From an uncultured Kiritimatiellota bacterium (GTDB lineage: Bacteria; Verrucomicrobiota; Kiritimatiellia; RFP12; DVOR01), in contig CALXMW010000003.1 of assembly GCA_944389585.1 (NCBI GenBank), forward strand, positions 193,818-252,496: DNA of 58,679 nucleotides. The letters run 5' to 3'. The first letter of the stretch is position 1; the number at the start of each line of letters is the position of its first letter. The notes below the pieces were generated by a model, which did no database searches, was not told where the DNA came from, and worked only from the letters and a program-made list of their open reading frames with translations. Of the stretch, positions 16,549 to 24,757 are shown piece after piece. A program made the translations under genes and the position numbers.

Positions 16549-17481
16549 TCAGCAGGGGAGGGCGTAGCCGGCGGCGAGGATGTGGGCGCGGTCTTGCGCG
16601 ACGGTGTTGCCCAGGGTGGTGAGCAGGTCGCCCTCGATGGCGGCGTTGACGCCGAGGGCGAGGGCGGCGTCGAGGGCCTGGGGGGAGAGGCGCTTGCGCC
16701 CGCCGGCGAAGCGGAGGAAGGCAGCGGGGTGGGCCAGGCGGAAGAGGGCGACGGCGCGCAGGACGTCGCGCTCTGGGAGGAGGGGGAGCCCGGCGAGGGG
16801 CGTGCCGGGGATGGGGGAGAGCAGGTTGAGGGGGATGGAGCGGACGTCGAGGTCGCGGAGGGCGAGGGCCAGGTCGATGCGGTCTTCCTCGCTTTCGCCC
16901 ATGCCGATGATGCCGCCGGAGCAGATCTCCATGCCCACGCGGCGGGCGGCGCGGAGGGTCTCGACCTTCTGGGCCTGGGTGTGGGTGGAGCAGAGGGTGG
17001 GGAAGAAGGCGGGGGAGGATTCGAGGTTGCAGTGGTAGCGCCTCGCCCCGGCCTCGAAGAGGCGGCGGAGGGCGGGCTCGTCGAGCAGGCCCAGCGAGGC
17101 GCAGAGCTCCAGGCCCGTCTCGCGGCGCAGGAGGCGCAGGAGGGCGCAGACGCCCTCGAGCTCGGCCTCGGTGGGGCGGCGGCCGGAGTTGACGATGGAG
17201 AAGCGGCGGATGCCGGCGGCCTCGTTGGCGCGGGCGGCGGCGAGGCAGGCCTCGGGGGAGAGGAGGGGGTGGGCGTCGCAGGGGGCGCGGTGGTGGGCGG
17301 ATTGGGCGCACCACTTGCAGTCCTCGGGGCAGCGGCCGCACTTGCCGTTGACGATGGAGCAGCGGTCGAAGAGGCGCGGGGCGCAGGCGGCGGTGAGGCG
17401 CCGGGCCTCGGCGAAGAGGGCCTCCTCGGGGCCGGCGGCCCAGGCCAGGAGCTCGGCGCGGGAGTAGCGGGGCGCGTCCAT
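16549..17481 (-). CDS. bioB: biotin synthase
   Basis: A 310-residue radical-SAM enzyme that inserts sulfur into dethiobiotin in the last step of biotin synthesis. The CxxxCxxC cluster motif is C51-PED-C55-KW-C58. ESSPAFFPTLCSTHT (canonical NLDTS..Y), EICSGGIIGMGES and IPLNLLSPIPGTPL match the family. The N-terminus is a little shorter than in E. coli BioB (346 residues). It follows the coiled-coil gene by 4 bases and is probably translated by coupling. No other bio genes are near. Confidence 0.92.
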   Translation of the reverse strand: MDAPRYSRAELLAWAAGPEEALFAEARRLTAACAPRLFDRCSIVNGKCGRCPEDCKWCAQSAHHRAPCDAHPLLSPEACLAAARANEAAGIRRFSIVNSGRRPTEAELEGVCALLRLLRRETGLELCASLGLLDEPALRRLFEAGARRYHCNLESSPAFFPTLCSTHTQAQKVETLRAARRVGMEICSGGIIGMGESEEDRIDLALALRDLDVRSIPLNLLSPIPGTPLAGLPLLPERDVLRAVALFRLAHPAAFLRFAGGRKRLSPQALDAALALGVNAAIEGDLLTTLGNTVAQDRAHILAAGYALPC

Positions 17482-17485
17482 GGCG

Positions 17486-18277
17486 TCAGTTCCCCGGGGG
17501 CGGCGGGGGCTGGCCGCCGCCGGGCGGGCCCATCCGGAGGGGCGGCATCATGCCGGTGGAGTCGTAGACCTCCTTGACGACGCCGATGAAGGCCTCGGTC
17601 TCCTCGCCGCCCTCAAGCCCCATGGAGACGGCGACCGCGGAAAGGAGGGCGTCGCGCTCGGCGTCCTGGAGCCCGCGGACCTGGCGCATGGCCTCGCGCA
17701 TGGCGCGGCGTTCCTCCTCGGTGGGCGCCTCGCCGGCCTCCGCGCGGGCGTTCAGGGCGTCGATGGCGGCCTGCTGGGCGGCGAGGGCGTCGACGAACTG
17801 GGCGTGCATCTCCTGCTGCTCGGGGGTGAGGAGGGAAAGGTCGATGGCGCCAAGGAAGTCGTCGCGCCGATCCAGGGCCTGGCGCATGTTCTCCTGGAAC
17901 TCGCGGCGGCGCTTTTCCATCTCGGCGTAACGCTCGGGGTCTTCGCGCTTGAGCTGCTCCAGGCGCTCGCGGGGGCCCATGGGGCGGGGGCGCGCCTCGG
18001 CCTGCTGGGCGGGCGCCTCGGCGGCGGGCCCCTCGGCCTTGGCGAGGGCGGCCTCGAGGCGGGCCTGGAGCGCGGCGTTCTCGGCGCGGAGGGCGTCGCG
18101 CTCGGAGCGCAGGAGCGCGCGCTCGGCCGCGTCGGCGCCGGTGCCCGCGTAGACGGTCTCGGTGACGGTGGCGGCGGTGTAGGTGCGCGGGGCGAAGAAG
18201 CGGCCCAGGGCGTAGCCGCCGCCGGCCAGGATCGCGGCCGCGAGGAGCGCCGCGAGGGGTTTGAGGAGGGTCTTCAT
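17486..18277 (-). CDS. membrane-anchored coiled-coil protein of unknown function
   Basis: A 263-residue protein I do not recognise. An N-terminal hydrophobic segment (residues ~8-28) with a positive start suggests a signal anchor. Residues ~50-80 are a charged heptad-like stretch (ERALLRSERDALRAENAALQ) that should form a coiled coil. The middle is helical and Arg/Glu/Gln-rich, with LLTPEQQEMHAQFVDAL resembling LTxxQ-type periplasmic (Spy/CpxP-like) helices. The C-terminus is Gly/Pro-rich. Its extended -10 box ends 8 bases before the ATG, with no ribosome-binding site, so a leaderless or near-leaderless message is likely. It is cotranscribed with bioB, but a functional link is not evident. Confidence 0.7.
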   Translation of the reverse strand: MKTLLKPLAALLAAAILAGGGYALGRFFAPRTYTAATVTETVYAGTGADAAERALLRSERDALRAENAALQARLEAALAKAEGPAAEAPAQQAEARPRPMGPRERLEQLKREDPERYAEMEKRRREFQENMRQALDRRDDFLGAIDLSLLTPEQQEMHAQFVDALAAQQAAIDALNARAEAGEAPTEEERRAMREAMRQVRGLQDAERDALLSAVAVSMGLEGGEETEAFIGVVKEVYDSTGMMPPLRMGPPGGGQPPPPPGN

Positions 18278-18285
18278 GGCGTGCC

Positions 18286-18296
18286 ATTATAGCACA
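18286..18296 (-). promoter_or_regulatory. promoter of the coiled-coil/bioB unit
   Basis: TGTGCTATAAT on the minus strand, with 8 bases between hexamer and ATG. It overlaps the gap to dinB. Confidence 0.65.
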
Positions 18297-18307
18297 GGCG
18301 CGGGGGC

Positions 18308-19471
18308 TTAGGCCTCGGGCGGGGCGACGGTGCGGCCTTTGGCACGCAGGGCGTCGAGCGTGCGCGAGAGGCGCTCGAGGCGCTCGCGCGGCGGCGGGGC
18401 GGCGTGGGCGAAGAGGTCGTCGGGCGGGAGGGGCGAGGGGTCGTCGGTCAGGTTGTCGACGCCGAAGCCGATGAGGCGGACGGGCGTGCCGGGCTCGAGG
18501 TGGCGCGCCAGGAGGGCCCAGGCGGCGTCGCGCAGGGCGAAGTCGTCGCAGACGGGCGCGGGGAAGGGGGCCTGGCGGGTGACGGTGCGGAAGCCGGCGT
18601 AGCGGAGCTTGAGGCGGGCGGTGCGGCCCCAGAGGCCATGCGCGCGGAGGCGGCGGCCGACGTCCTCGGCCAAGGCGCGGAGGTCGCGCCGGAGCTGGGC
18701 GGGGTCGTCCACGTCCTCGGGGTAGGTGTGCTCGCGGGAGAGGGATTTCTCCTCGCGGCCCAGGGCGATGGGGCGCGCGTCCCGGCCGAAGGCCACGTCC
18801 ATCAGGTGCGCGGCGAGGGTGGGGCCGACGAGGGCGCGCAGGGCCTCGGGCGAGGCGGCCTGGAGGTCGCGCACGGCGGCGATGCCCTTCTGCAGGAGCG
18901 TGTCGGCGAGCTTGGGGCCCACGCCCCAGAGGGCGCGGACGGGCTTGGCGGCGAGCCAGGCCAGGCGCGCCTGCGGGTCCGCCGGGACGACGAAGAGGCC
19001 GTCGGGCTTGCGCTCCTCGCTGGCGAGCTTGGCCAAGAGCTTGTTCGGGGCGACGCCGACGGAGCAGGTGAGCCCGGTCTCGGCCAGGACGTCGGCCTTG
19101 ATGCGCCGGGCGATGGCCTCGGGCTCGCCGAAGAGGCGGCGCACGCCCGAGACGTCGAGGAAGGCCTCGTCGATGGAGAGCGGCTCGACCAGCGGCGTGT
19201 AGCGCCCGAAGATGGCGAAGACCTGCGCGGAGACCTCCTTGTAGCGGGCCATGCGCCCGCGCACGAAGATGCCCTGCGGGCAGAGCTGGAAGGCCTGGCG
19301 CGAGGGCATGGCCGAGCGGACGCCGAAGCGCCGCGCCTCGTAGGAGCAGGTGGAGACGACGCCGCGCCTGTCCGGCGGCGCCCCGACGATGACGGGCTTG
19401 CCCCGCCAGTCCGGGTGGTCGCGCTGCTCGACCGCCGCGAAGAAGGCATCCATGTCGATGTGCAGGAACAT
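18308..19471 (-). CDS. dinB: DNA polymerase IV (Y-family, translesion)
   Basis: A 387-residue Y-family polymerase for error-prone bypass of lesions. FLHIDMDAFFAAVEQ carries the first metal-binding aspartate, and LSIDEAFLDVSG the catalytic DE pair. STCSYEARRFGVRSAMPS and VGVAPNKLLAKLASE are DinB signatures, followed by helix-hairpin-helix and little-finger domains. The C-terminus does not show an obvious beta-clamp motif of the usual QL(S/D)LF form. It is the last gene of the nadD-rsfS-lysA transcription unit. No LexA-like palindrome is seen immediately upstream. Confidence 0.95.
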   Translation of the reverse strand: MFLHIDMDAFFAAVEQRDHPDWRGKPVIVGAPPDRRGVVSTCSYEARRFGVRSAMPSRQAFQLCPQGIFVRGRMARYKEVSAQVFAIFGRYTPLVEPLSIDEAFLDVSGVRRLFGEPEAIARRIKADVLAETGLTCSVGVAPNKLLAKLASEERKPDGLFVVPADPQARLAWLAAKPVRALWGVGPKLADTLLQKGIAAVRDLQAASPEALRALVGPTLAAHLMDVAFGRDARPIALGREEKSLSREHTYPEDVDDPAQLRRDLRALAEDVGRRLRAHGLWGRTARLKLRYAGFRTVTRQAPFPAPVCDDFALRDAAWALLARHLEPGTPVRLIGFGVDNLTDDPSPLPPDDLFAHAAPPPRERLERLSRTLDALRAKGRTVAPPEA

Positions 19472-19502
19472 GGCTTGCGGCGGGGCTTGGGGTGCGGCGG
19501 GA

Positions 19503-20966
19503 TCAGCGCGTCTCGCGCGCGCCGGTGGTCTGGCCCGGGAGGGCGGGCTGCACTTTCCAGAGCAGGAGGCGCCCGGCGGGGGCCTCGGCGGTCTGGCGCT
19601 GCCAGAAGGCGCGGGGGGCGAAGGTGAGCTCGGCGGGGCGCACCTCGGCGGCGGGGTCGTCGAGCGCGAGCGCGAGGGTGACCTTTTCCTTGGGGGCGCG
19701 CCAGAGGCTGAAGGCGTAGCGGCCCTGGCCCAGGGGGCGGCAGAGGACGGCGTTGGGCTCGGGGCTGAGGGTGGCGGCGCGGAGGGCGACGTCGAGCCCC
19801 GTGTCGATGGCCAGGGCCTCGGCCTGGGTGCAGTCCGCCGGGATGGCGGCCGCGCCGGTCCAGCGCAGGTAGACCATCGCGGCGAACATGGCGGCGGCGG
19901 GCTCGGTGGGGCGCGCCCCGTCGTAGACCGGCAGGCCGGGGAGGCGGCGCGAGAGCTCGGCGACGGCGAGGGGGAAGGGCATCCAGTTGGGCTTGGCGGC
20001 GTCGGCGCGGAGGATGGCCGGGAGGTTGGCGAGCTCCTCCTCGGCGGTGGGGAAGGGCGGGCGGGTGTAAAGGAGGGCCTGCGGGAGGGGCTTGGCGGGG
20101 GGGGCGGTGGTGCGGAAGAGGCAGGGCAGGCCCGTCTCCAGGTCGCGCTCGGTGGTGTAGCGCAGGGTCAGGTCGCGGCCGTCGGCCTGGGCCAGGCGCA
20201 GGAGCCAGGCGCCGAGGGCGCGCTCGAAGGCGCCGTCGTGGAGCACGGCGGTGAAGGCGTTGCCGGTGCGCAGGGGGAGGGCGGGGGCGGCGAGGCGCGC
20301 GGCCAGGAGGGGGAGGTCGGCGGTCTGGGCGTGGCCGTCGCGGATGGAGTCGACGAGGTCTTCGGCGACCTCGGGGTGGAGGCCGGGGAAGGGGGGCAGG
20401 GGGGCGTCCGCGCCGCGGAGGGCGAGGGCGGCGGCGGCGGCCAGGACGTAGGCCTCGACGCGGGGGCCTTTGGGGACGCGCCCGTCGTAGAAGGTGTCGT
20501 CGGTGTAGACGCGCTCCCAGACCTTCGGGGGGGCGGCGAAGGCGCAGCCGGCGGCCTGGGCCAGGCGGGCGGCGCGCACGAGGGCGCGGTCGTCGCAGAG
20601 GCCGGACATTTGGTAGACGGGCTTCTGCGCGGCGACGAGGAGGGGGCGGGGGGCCTGCGCGGGGCGGCGCGCGGCGAGGGCGCGCAGGCCGGCGAAGGCG
20701 AGGGGCCCGGGCTCGCCGGGGGGGAGGGTGACGAGGAGGGTGTCGGCCCGCAGGAGCGCGTCGCGCGCGGGGTCGGGGTCGTTGGCCCAGGCGGCGAGGA
20801 AGTCGACGCCTTCGTCCACGACCTGGACTTCCTCGCCAAGGAATTCGCCGAGCCATTCGGCGGCGGCGGGGGCGTCGAGGGGGGCGCCGGCGCCGACGAC
20901 CCAGAGGGTCTTGGCCCCGAGGGGGAGGGCCAGGCAAAGGGCGAGGGCGGCGAGGGCGCGGCGCAT
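19503..20966 (-). CDS. secreted protein of unknown function
   Basis: A 487-residue protein with a clear signal peptide (MRRALAALALCLALPLGAK). The start of the mature part, TLWVVGAGAPLDAPAAAEWL, resembles the first strand of a Rossmann-like or SGNH-like fold, but I cannot assign a family. YTDDTFYDGRVPKGPRVEAYV and VYDGARPTEPAAAMFAAMV look like conserved patches; the rest is Ala/Leu-rich. It lies in one operon between lysA (9-base gap) and dinB (31-base gap). A G8/C8 tract at 20097-20104 is in frame and is simply part of a Pro/Ala-coding stretch. The function is unknown. Confidence 0.7.
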   Translation of the reverse strand: MRRALAALALCLALPLGAKTLWVVGAGAPLDAPAAAEWLGEFLGEEVQVVDEGVDFLAAWANDPDPARDALLRADTLLVTLPPGEPGPLAFAGLRALAARRPAQAPRPLLVAAQKPVYQMSGLCDDRALVRAARLAQAAGCAFAAPPKVWERVYTDDTFYDGRVPKGPRVEAYVLAAAAALALRGADAPLPPFPGLHPEVAEDLVDSIRDGHAQTADLPLLAARLAAPALPLRTGNAFTAVLHDGAFERALGAWLLRLAQADGRDLTLRYTTERDLETGLPCLFRTTAPPAKPLPQALLYTRPPFPTAEEELANLPAILRADAAKPNWMPFPLAVAELSRRLPGLPVYDGARPTEPAAAMFAAMVYLRWTGAAAIPADCTQAEALAIDTGLDVALRAATLSPEPNAVLCRPLGQGRYAFSLWRAPKEKVTLALALDDPAAEVRPAELTFAPRAFWQRQTAEAPAGRLLLWKVQPALPGQTTGARETR

Positions 20967-20975
20967 GGGGGCTCC

Positions 20976-22238
20976 TTAGCGGAAGTCGGGGAGGGCGGAG
21001 AAGTCGAGGGTGGCGAAGAGGTCGTCGATCGTCTCGGCGCGGCGGATCTGGACGACGGAGCCGTCCTCGCGGAGGAGGAGCTCGGCGGAGCGGAGCTTGC
21101 CGTTGTAGTTGAAGCCCATGGCGTGGCCGTGGGCGCCGGCGTCGTGGAGGACGAGGAGGTCGCCGGGGGCGATTTCGGGGAGGGGGCGCTGGATGGCGAA
21201 CTTGTCGTTGTTCTCGCAGAGCGAGCCGGTGACGTCGTAGAGGCGGTCGGCGGGGAGGCCCTGCTTGCCGAGGACGGTGATGTGGTGGTAGGCGCCGTAG
21301 AGGGCCGGGCGCATGAGGTTGGCCATGCAGGCGTCGAGGCCGACGTAGTCGCGGTAGGTGTGCTTGAGGTGGCGGACGGTGGAGACGAGGTAGCCTGCGG
21401 GGCCGGTGATGCAGCGGCCGCATTCGAAGCAGAGGGGCACGTCGGGCAGGCCGCGGCCGGCGATGCGCTCGGCGTAGGAGCGACGGATGCCCTCGCCGAC
21501 GGCCTGGAGGTCGACGGCGTCCTGCTCGGGGCGGTAGGGGATGCCGATGCCGCCGCCGAGGTTGATGAAGTCGAACCAGATGCCGAGCCTGTCGTGGAGC
21601 TCGGCGGCGAGGTCGAAGAGGAGGGTGGCGGTGTCGACGAAGTATTGGGGGTTGAGCTCGTTGCTGGCGACCATGGTGTGGAGGCCGAAGCGTTTGACGC
21701 CCTTGGCTTTGAGCGTGGCGTAGGCCTCGAAGAGCTGGTCGCGGGTGAGGCCGTATTTGGCCTCCTCGGGCTTGCCGATGATGGCGTTGCCGCCTTTGAG
21801 GGGGCCGGGGTTGTAGCGCAGGCAGACGCGCTCGGGGAGGCCGGCGACGCGCTCGAGGAAGGGGATGTGGCTGATGTCGTCGAGGTTGATGTTGGCGCCC
21901 AGGGCCTTGGCCTTGACGAACTCCTCGGCGGGGGTGTCGTTGGAGGTGAACATGATGGCCTCGCCGGGGAGGCCGACGCGCTCGGAGAGGATGAGCTCGG
22001 GCAGCGAGGAGCAGTCCGCGCCGAAGCCTTCCTCCTGGAGGATGCGCATGAGGTAGGGGTTGGGCGCGGCCTTGACGGCGAAGAAGTTGCGGAAGCCTTT
22101 GTTCCAGGCGAAGGCCTCGCGCAGGCGGCGGGCGGCGGCGCGGATGGCGCGCTCGTCGTAGAGGTGGAAGGGGGTGGGCCAGCGCGCGGCGATGTCGCGG
22201 AGTTTGGCCTCGGTGCAGGGGAGCGTCTTCTGGGTCAT
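20976..22238 (-). CDS. lysA: diaminopimelate decarboxylase
   Basis: A 420-residue fold-type III PLP enzyme that decarboxylates meso-diaminopimelate to lysine. The PLP lysine lies in FFAVKAAPNP. HTMVASNELN, a glycine-rich phosphate-binding loop INLGGGIGIPY, an FECGR segment and the catalytic cysteine motif GSLCENNDKFA follow in the family order. A related carboxynorspermidine decarboxylase is less likely given these motifs. It starts 3 bases after the rsfS stop, in the CNNM-nadD-rsfS-lysA-hypothetical-dinB unit. Confidence 0.9.
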   Translation of the reverse strand: MTQKTLPCTEAKLRDIAARWPTPFHLYDERAIRAAARRLREAFAWNKGFRNFFAVKAAPNPYLMRILQEEGFGADCSSLPELILSERVGLPGEAIMFTSNDTPAEEFVKAKALGANINLDDISHIPFLERVAGLPERVCLRYNPGPLKGGNAIIGKPEEAKYGLTRDQLFEAYATLKAKGVKRFGLHTMVASNELNPQYFVDTATLLFDLAAELHDRLGIWFDFINLGGGIGIPYRPEQDAVDLQAVGEGIRRSYAERIAGRGLPDVPLCFECGRCITGPAGYLVSTVRHLKHTYRDYVGLDACMANLMRPALYGAYHHITVLGKQGLPADRLYDVTGSLCENNDKFAIQRPLPEIAPGDLLVLHDAGAHGHAMGFNYNGKLRSAELLLREDGSVVQIRRAETIDDLFATLDFSALPDFR

Positions 22239-22241
22239 GGC

Positions 22242-22598
22242 TCAGGCCTGGGGGGTGAAGGGGATCTCGGCGGCGCCTTTCCAGAGCGCCTCGATGTCGT
22301 AGTACGCGCGGGCCTCGGGGGCGAAGATGTGCGCCACGACGGTGAAGGCATCGAGCAGCACCCAGCCGCTGTCGGCGTCGCCGGAGAGGCGGTAGTGGGT
22401 CTCGTCCTGGCTTTTGAGGCAGGCCATCGCGGCCTTTTGGAGGGCGCGGAGGTGGGGCGTGGAGGTGCCGGAGGCGACGACGCAGATGTCGGTGACGGTG
22501 GAGACGCCGCGCACGTCCAGCACGCGGATGTCCTGGGCCTGTTTGTCGTAGAGGGCCTGGGCGATGCCCAGCGCCAACTCCTCAGTGGTCCGCTTCAT
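22242..22598 (-). CDS. rsfS: ribosomal silencing factor RsfS
   Basis: A 118-residue protein that binds ribosomal protein L14 and blocks subunit joining when nutrients run low. The family pattern is clear: LALGIAQALYDKQAQDIRVLDVRG, TDICVVASGTS, SGWVLLDAFTVVAHIF, YYDIEALW. The start at 22598 is chosen from the AAGGAAAG ribosome-binding site and the usual RsfS length. It overlaps the end of nadD by 17 bases, the classic nadD-rsfS neighbour pair. Confidence 0.95.
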   Translation of the reverse strand: MKRTTEELALGIAQALYDKQAQDIRVLDVRGVSTVTDICVVASGTSTPHLRALQKAAMACLKSQDETHYRLSGDADSGWVLLDAFTVVAHIFAPEARAYYDIEALWKGAAEIPFTPQA

Positions 22599-23184
22599 CG
22601 GTCTTTCCTTCGTAGAGGGCCTTGGCGCGGAGATACCGCGCCTCCAAATCCCCAATAGGATAGCGCATCGGCGCGCCGTTGGCAACCGCGGCGCGGATGG
22701 CGGTGCTCGAGTGGCCCAGCAGGGGGCCGCGCAGGCGGTGGGCCAGCAGGCGCGGGTCGAAGGGGCGCGCGGGGGCCTCCACGCCGGGCCGGTCGAAGGC
22801 CACGAACGCGCACAGCCCGGCCAGCTCGCGCGCCCGGTGCCAGCGCGGGAACTCGGCCACCGAGTCCATGCCCAGGATGAGCCAGAGCTCCGCGCCGGGC
22901 AGCTCCGCGCGCAGCTCCAGGACGGTGTCGATGGTGTGGGTCTTGCCGGGGCGCCACAGCTCGCGGCAGTCGAGCGTCAGGCGCGGGTCGGCGCCGAGGG
23001 CCAGGCGCAGCAGGGCGCAGCGGTCCTCGGCGGGGGCGGGGCGGCGGCGCTTCAGGGCCTGCTGGGCGCAGGGCATCAGGCGCACCTCTTCGAGCGCGAA
23101 GGCATCGGCGGCGGCCCGCGCCAGGGCCAGGTGCGCCGCGTGGACGGGGTCGAAGGAGCCGCCGAGGATGCCGATGCGCCTCAT
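22582..23184 (-). CDS. nadD: nicotinate-nucleotide adenylyltransferase
   Basis: A 200-residue nucleotidyltransferase that makes deamido-NAD from nicotinate mononucleotide and ATP. GILGGSFDPVHAAHL has the T/HxGH-type nucleotide-binding motif, and LGHSSTAIRAAVANG the C-terminal (S/T)ST-x-x-R motif. The start at 23184 overlaps the stop of the CNNM gene by 4 bases (ATGA). NadD and RsfS are neighbours in most bacteria. Confidence 0.95.
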   Translation of the reverse strand: MRRIGILGGSFDPVHAAHLALARAAADAFALEEVRLMPCAQQALKRRRPAPAEDRCALLRLALGADPRLTLDCRELWRPGKTHTIDTVLELRAELPGAELWLILGMDSVAEFPRWHRARELAGLCAFVAFDRPGVEAPARPFDPRLLAHRLRGPLLGHSSTAIRAAVANGAPMRYPIGDLEARYLRAKALYEGKTDEADH

Positions 23185-24527
23185 TCGGCGGCGTCTTCCC
23201 CGTCTTCGGGCTGGGGGGCGGGCAGGACGGTGACGAGGGCGAGGGGGACGCGCTTGTCGCGGACCTCGGGGATCTCGACGGAGAGGCGTTCGGTCTTGAC
23301 GGTGGCGGCGGCGCCGTCGGCGGGGATGGCGCCGAGCTGGGCCAGGAGGAAGCCACCGAAGGTGTCGCAGTCTTCCGCGTCGATGGGCACGCCGAGGGCC
23401 TGGGCCACCTCGTCGAGGGGGGCGGAGCCTTGGACGCGCCAGACGTCGGGGCCGACCTTTTCCACGTCGGGCGGGGGCTCGCCGGCGGCGCTGTCCTCGT
23501 CGGGGGTCTCGCCGACGAGGCGCTCGACGAGGTCGCTCATCGTGATGACGCCGCTCATGCCGCCGTATTCGTCGCAGACGATGGCGAAGGGGTTGTGGCG
23601 GCGCTTCATGTCGCGGAAGAGGACGTCGGCCTTCACGCCTTCGGGGACGAAGACGGGGGGGCGCACGGCCTGGGCGAGGACGGCGGCGCGGTCGCGCCTC
23701 TCCAGGCGGAACCAGTCTTTGGCGATGAGCACGCCCACCACCTTGTCGAGGCTGCCGTCGCAGACGGGGTAGCGCGAGTGGCGCGATTCGTGGATGGTCC
23801 TGGCCCAGGTCTCGTCGCCGTCTTCCAGCCAGAGGGCGGCGACGTCGGTGCGGTGGGTGGCGATCTCGTCGGCCGTCAGGTCGTCGAACTCGAAGACGTT
23901 CTGGATGAAGGCGCGCTCCTCGGTGTCGATGGCGCCCTTCTCGCAGCCCACGTCCACCGTCATGCGGATTTCCTCCTCGCTGATGGCGTCGTCCTCCTTC
24001 GTCGGGTCGATGCCCAGCAGGCGCAGCACCGCGTTGGTGGAGACCGTCAGCAGCCAGACCACCGGGGCGCAGAGCTTGGCGATGGCGCACACCAGGCCCG
24101 ACATCCCTAGCGCCAGGGGCTCGGCCTTGCGCATGGCCAGGCGCTTGGGCACCAGCTCGCCGAAGACGAGCGTGACGTAGGAGAGGAGGAGCGTGATGAG
24201 GACGATGGAGATGGAGTTCCACATCGTCATCGAGCCGCCCAGCCACCCCTGCAGCGGCACCGCCAGGTATTCCGAGAAGTTTTCCGCCGCGAAGGCGCTG
24301 CCCAGGAAGCCCGAGAGCGTGATGGCCACCTGGATCGTCGCCAGGAAGCGCGCCGGCTGCTCCGTCAGCCTCGCCAGGCGCCTCGCCCGCCGGTTCCCCG
24401 TCTTGGCCAGGCGCTCCAGCCGGCGGTCGTTCATCGAGATCACCGCGATCTCCAGGCACGCGAACACCGCGTTCGAGGCGATCAGCGCCACTTGCAGCAA
24501 AATCAGCAGGAAGAGCGAACTTCCCAT
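23181..24527 (-). CDS. CNNM/CorC (HlyC) family membrane protein with CBS domains
   Basis: A 448-residue member of the UPF0053/CNNM family, implicated in Mg2+/Co2+ export or resistance. The first ~200 residues form the DUF21 transmembrane region (LFLLILLQVALIASNAVF, FLATIQVAITLSGFLGSAFA, YVTLVFGELVPKRLAM). A CBS-pair region follows (RTDVAALWLEDGDE, HNPFAIVCDEYGGMSGVIT), then a C-terminal CorC_HlyC domain (FGGFLLAQLGAIP). GGAGAG before the ATG fixes the start at 24527. It leads a six-gene unit down to dinB. Substrate is inferred from the family. Confidence 0.9.
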   Translation of the reverse strand: MGSSLFLLILLQVALIASNAVFACLEIAVISMNDRRLERLAKTGNRRARRLARLTEQPARFLATIQVAITLSGFLGSAFAAENFSEYLAVPLQGWLGGSMTMWNSISIVLITLLLSYVTLVFGELVPKRLAMRKAEPLALGMSGLVCAIAKLCAPVVWLLTVSTNAVLRLLGIDPTKEDDAISEEEIRMTVDVGCEKGAIDTEERAFIQNVFEFDDLTADEIATHRTDVAALWLEDGDETWARTIHESRHSRYPVCDGSLDKVVGVLIAKDWFRLERRDRAAVLAQAVRPPVFVPEGVKADVLFRDMKRRHNPFAIVCDEYGGMSGVITMSDLVERLVGETPDEDSAAGEPPPDVEKVGPDVWRVQGSAPLDEVAQALGVPIDAEDCDTFGGFLLAQLGAIPADGAAATVKTERLSVEIPEVRDKRVPLALVTVLPAPQPEDGEDAAE

Positions 24528-24663
24528 AGTCTCTCCAGGAAAGCCGCGGCGGCACGGCCACCCGCGCCGGCGCCCACCCTGGGCGCCCGCGTTGGCCTGC
24601 AAACGAATCTCGACAGCGAACTACTGAACGCGCACCTCGCGGCAAAACAAACAATGCGCCAAT

Positions 24664-24692
24664 ATCCTAGCGAATCGGCCCCGCCGCGTCAA
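24664..24692 (-). promoter_or_regulatory. promoter of the CNNM-nadD-rsfS-lysA-dinB unit
   Basis: Minus strand: TTGACG, 17-base spacer, TAGGAT. It stands back to back with the promoter at 24701-24729. The leader runs about 130 nt to the start at 24527. Confidence 0.75.
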
Positions 24693-24700
24693 GCGCGGCC

Positions 24701-24729
24701 TTGCCCGGCGGGCGGATTTGTGGTAAGGT
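24701..24729 (+). promoter_or_regulatory. promoter of the ABC permease gene
   Basis: TTGCCC, 17-base spacer ending in TTGTGG, TAAGGT. It is divergent to the promoter at 24664-24692, with only 8 bases between the two -35 boxes. Confidence 0.7.
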
Positions 24730-24757
24730 AAGGGCGTTTCTAGAGCAAGGGGAGCGC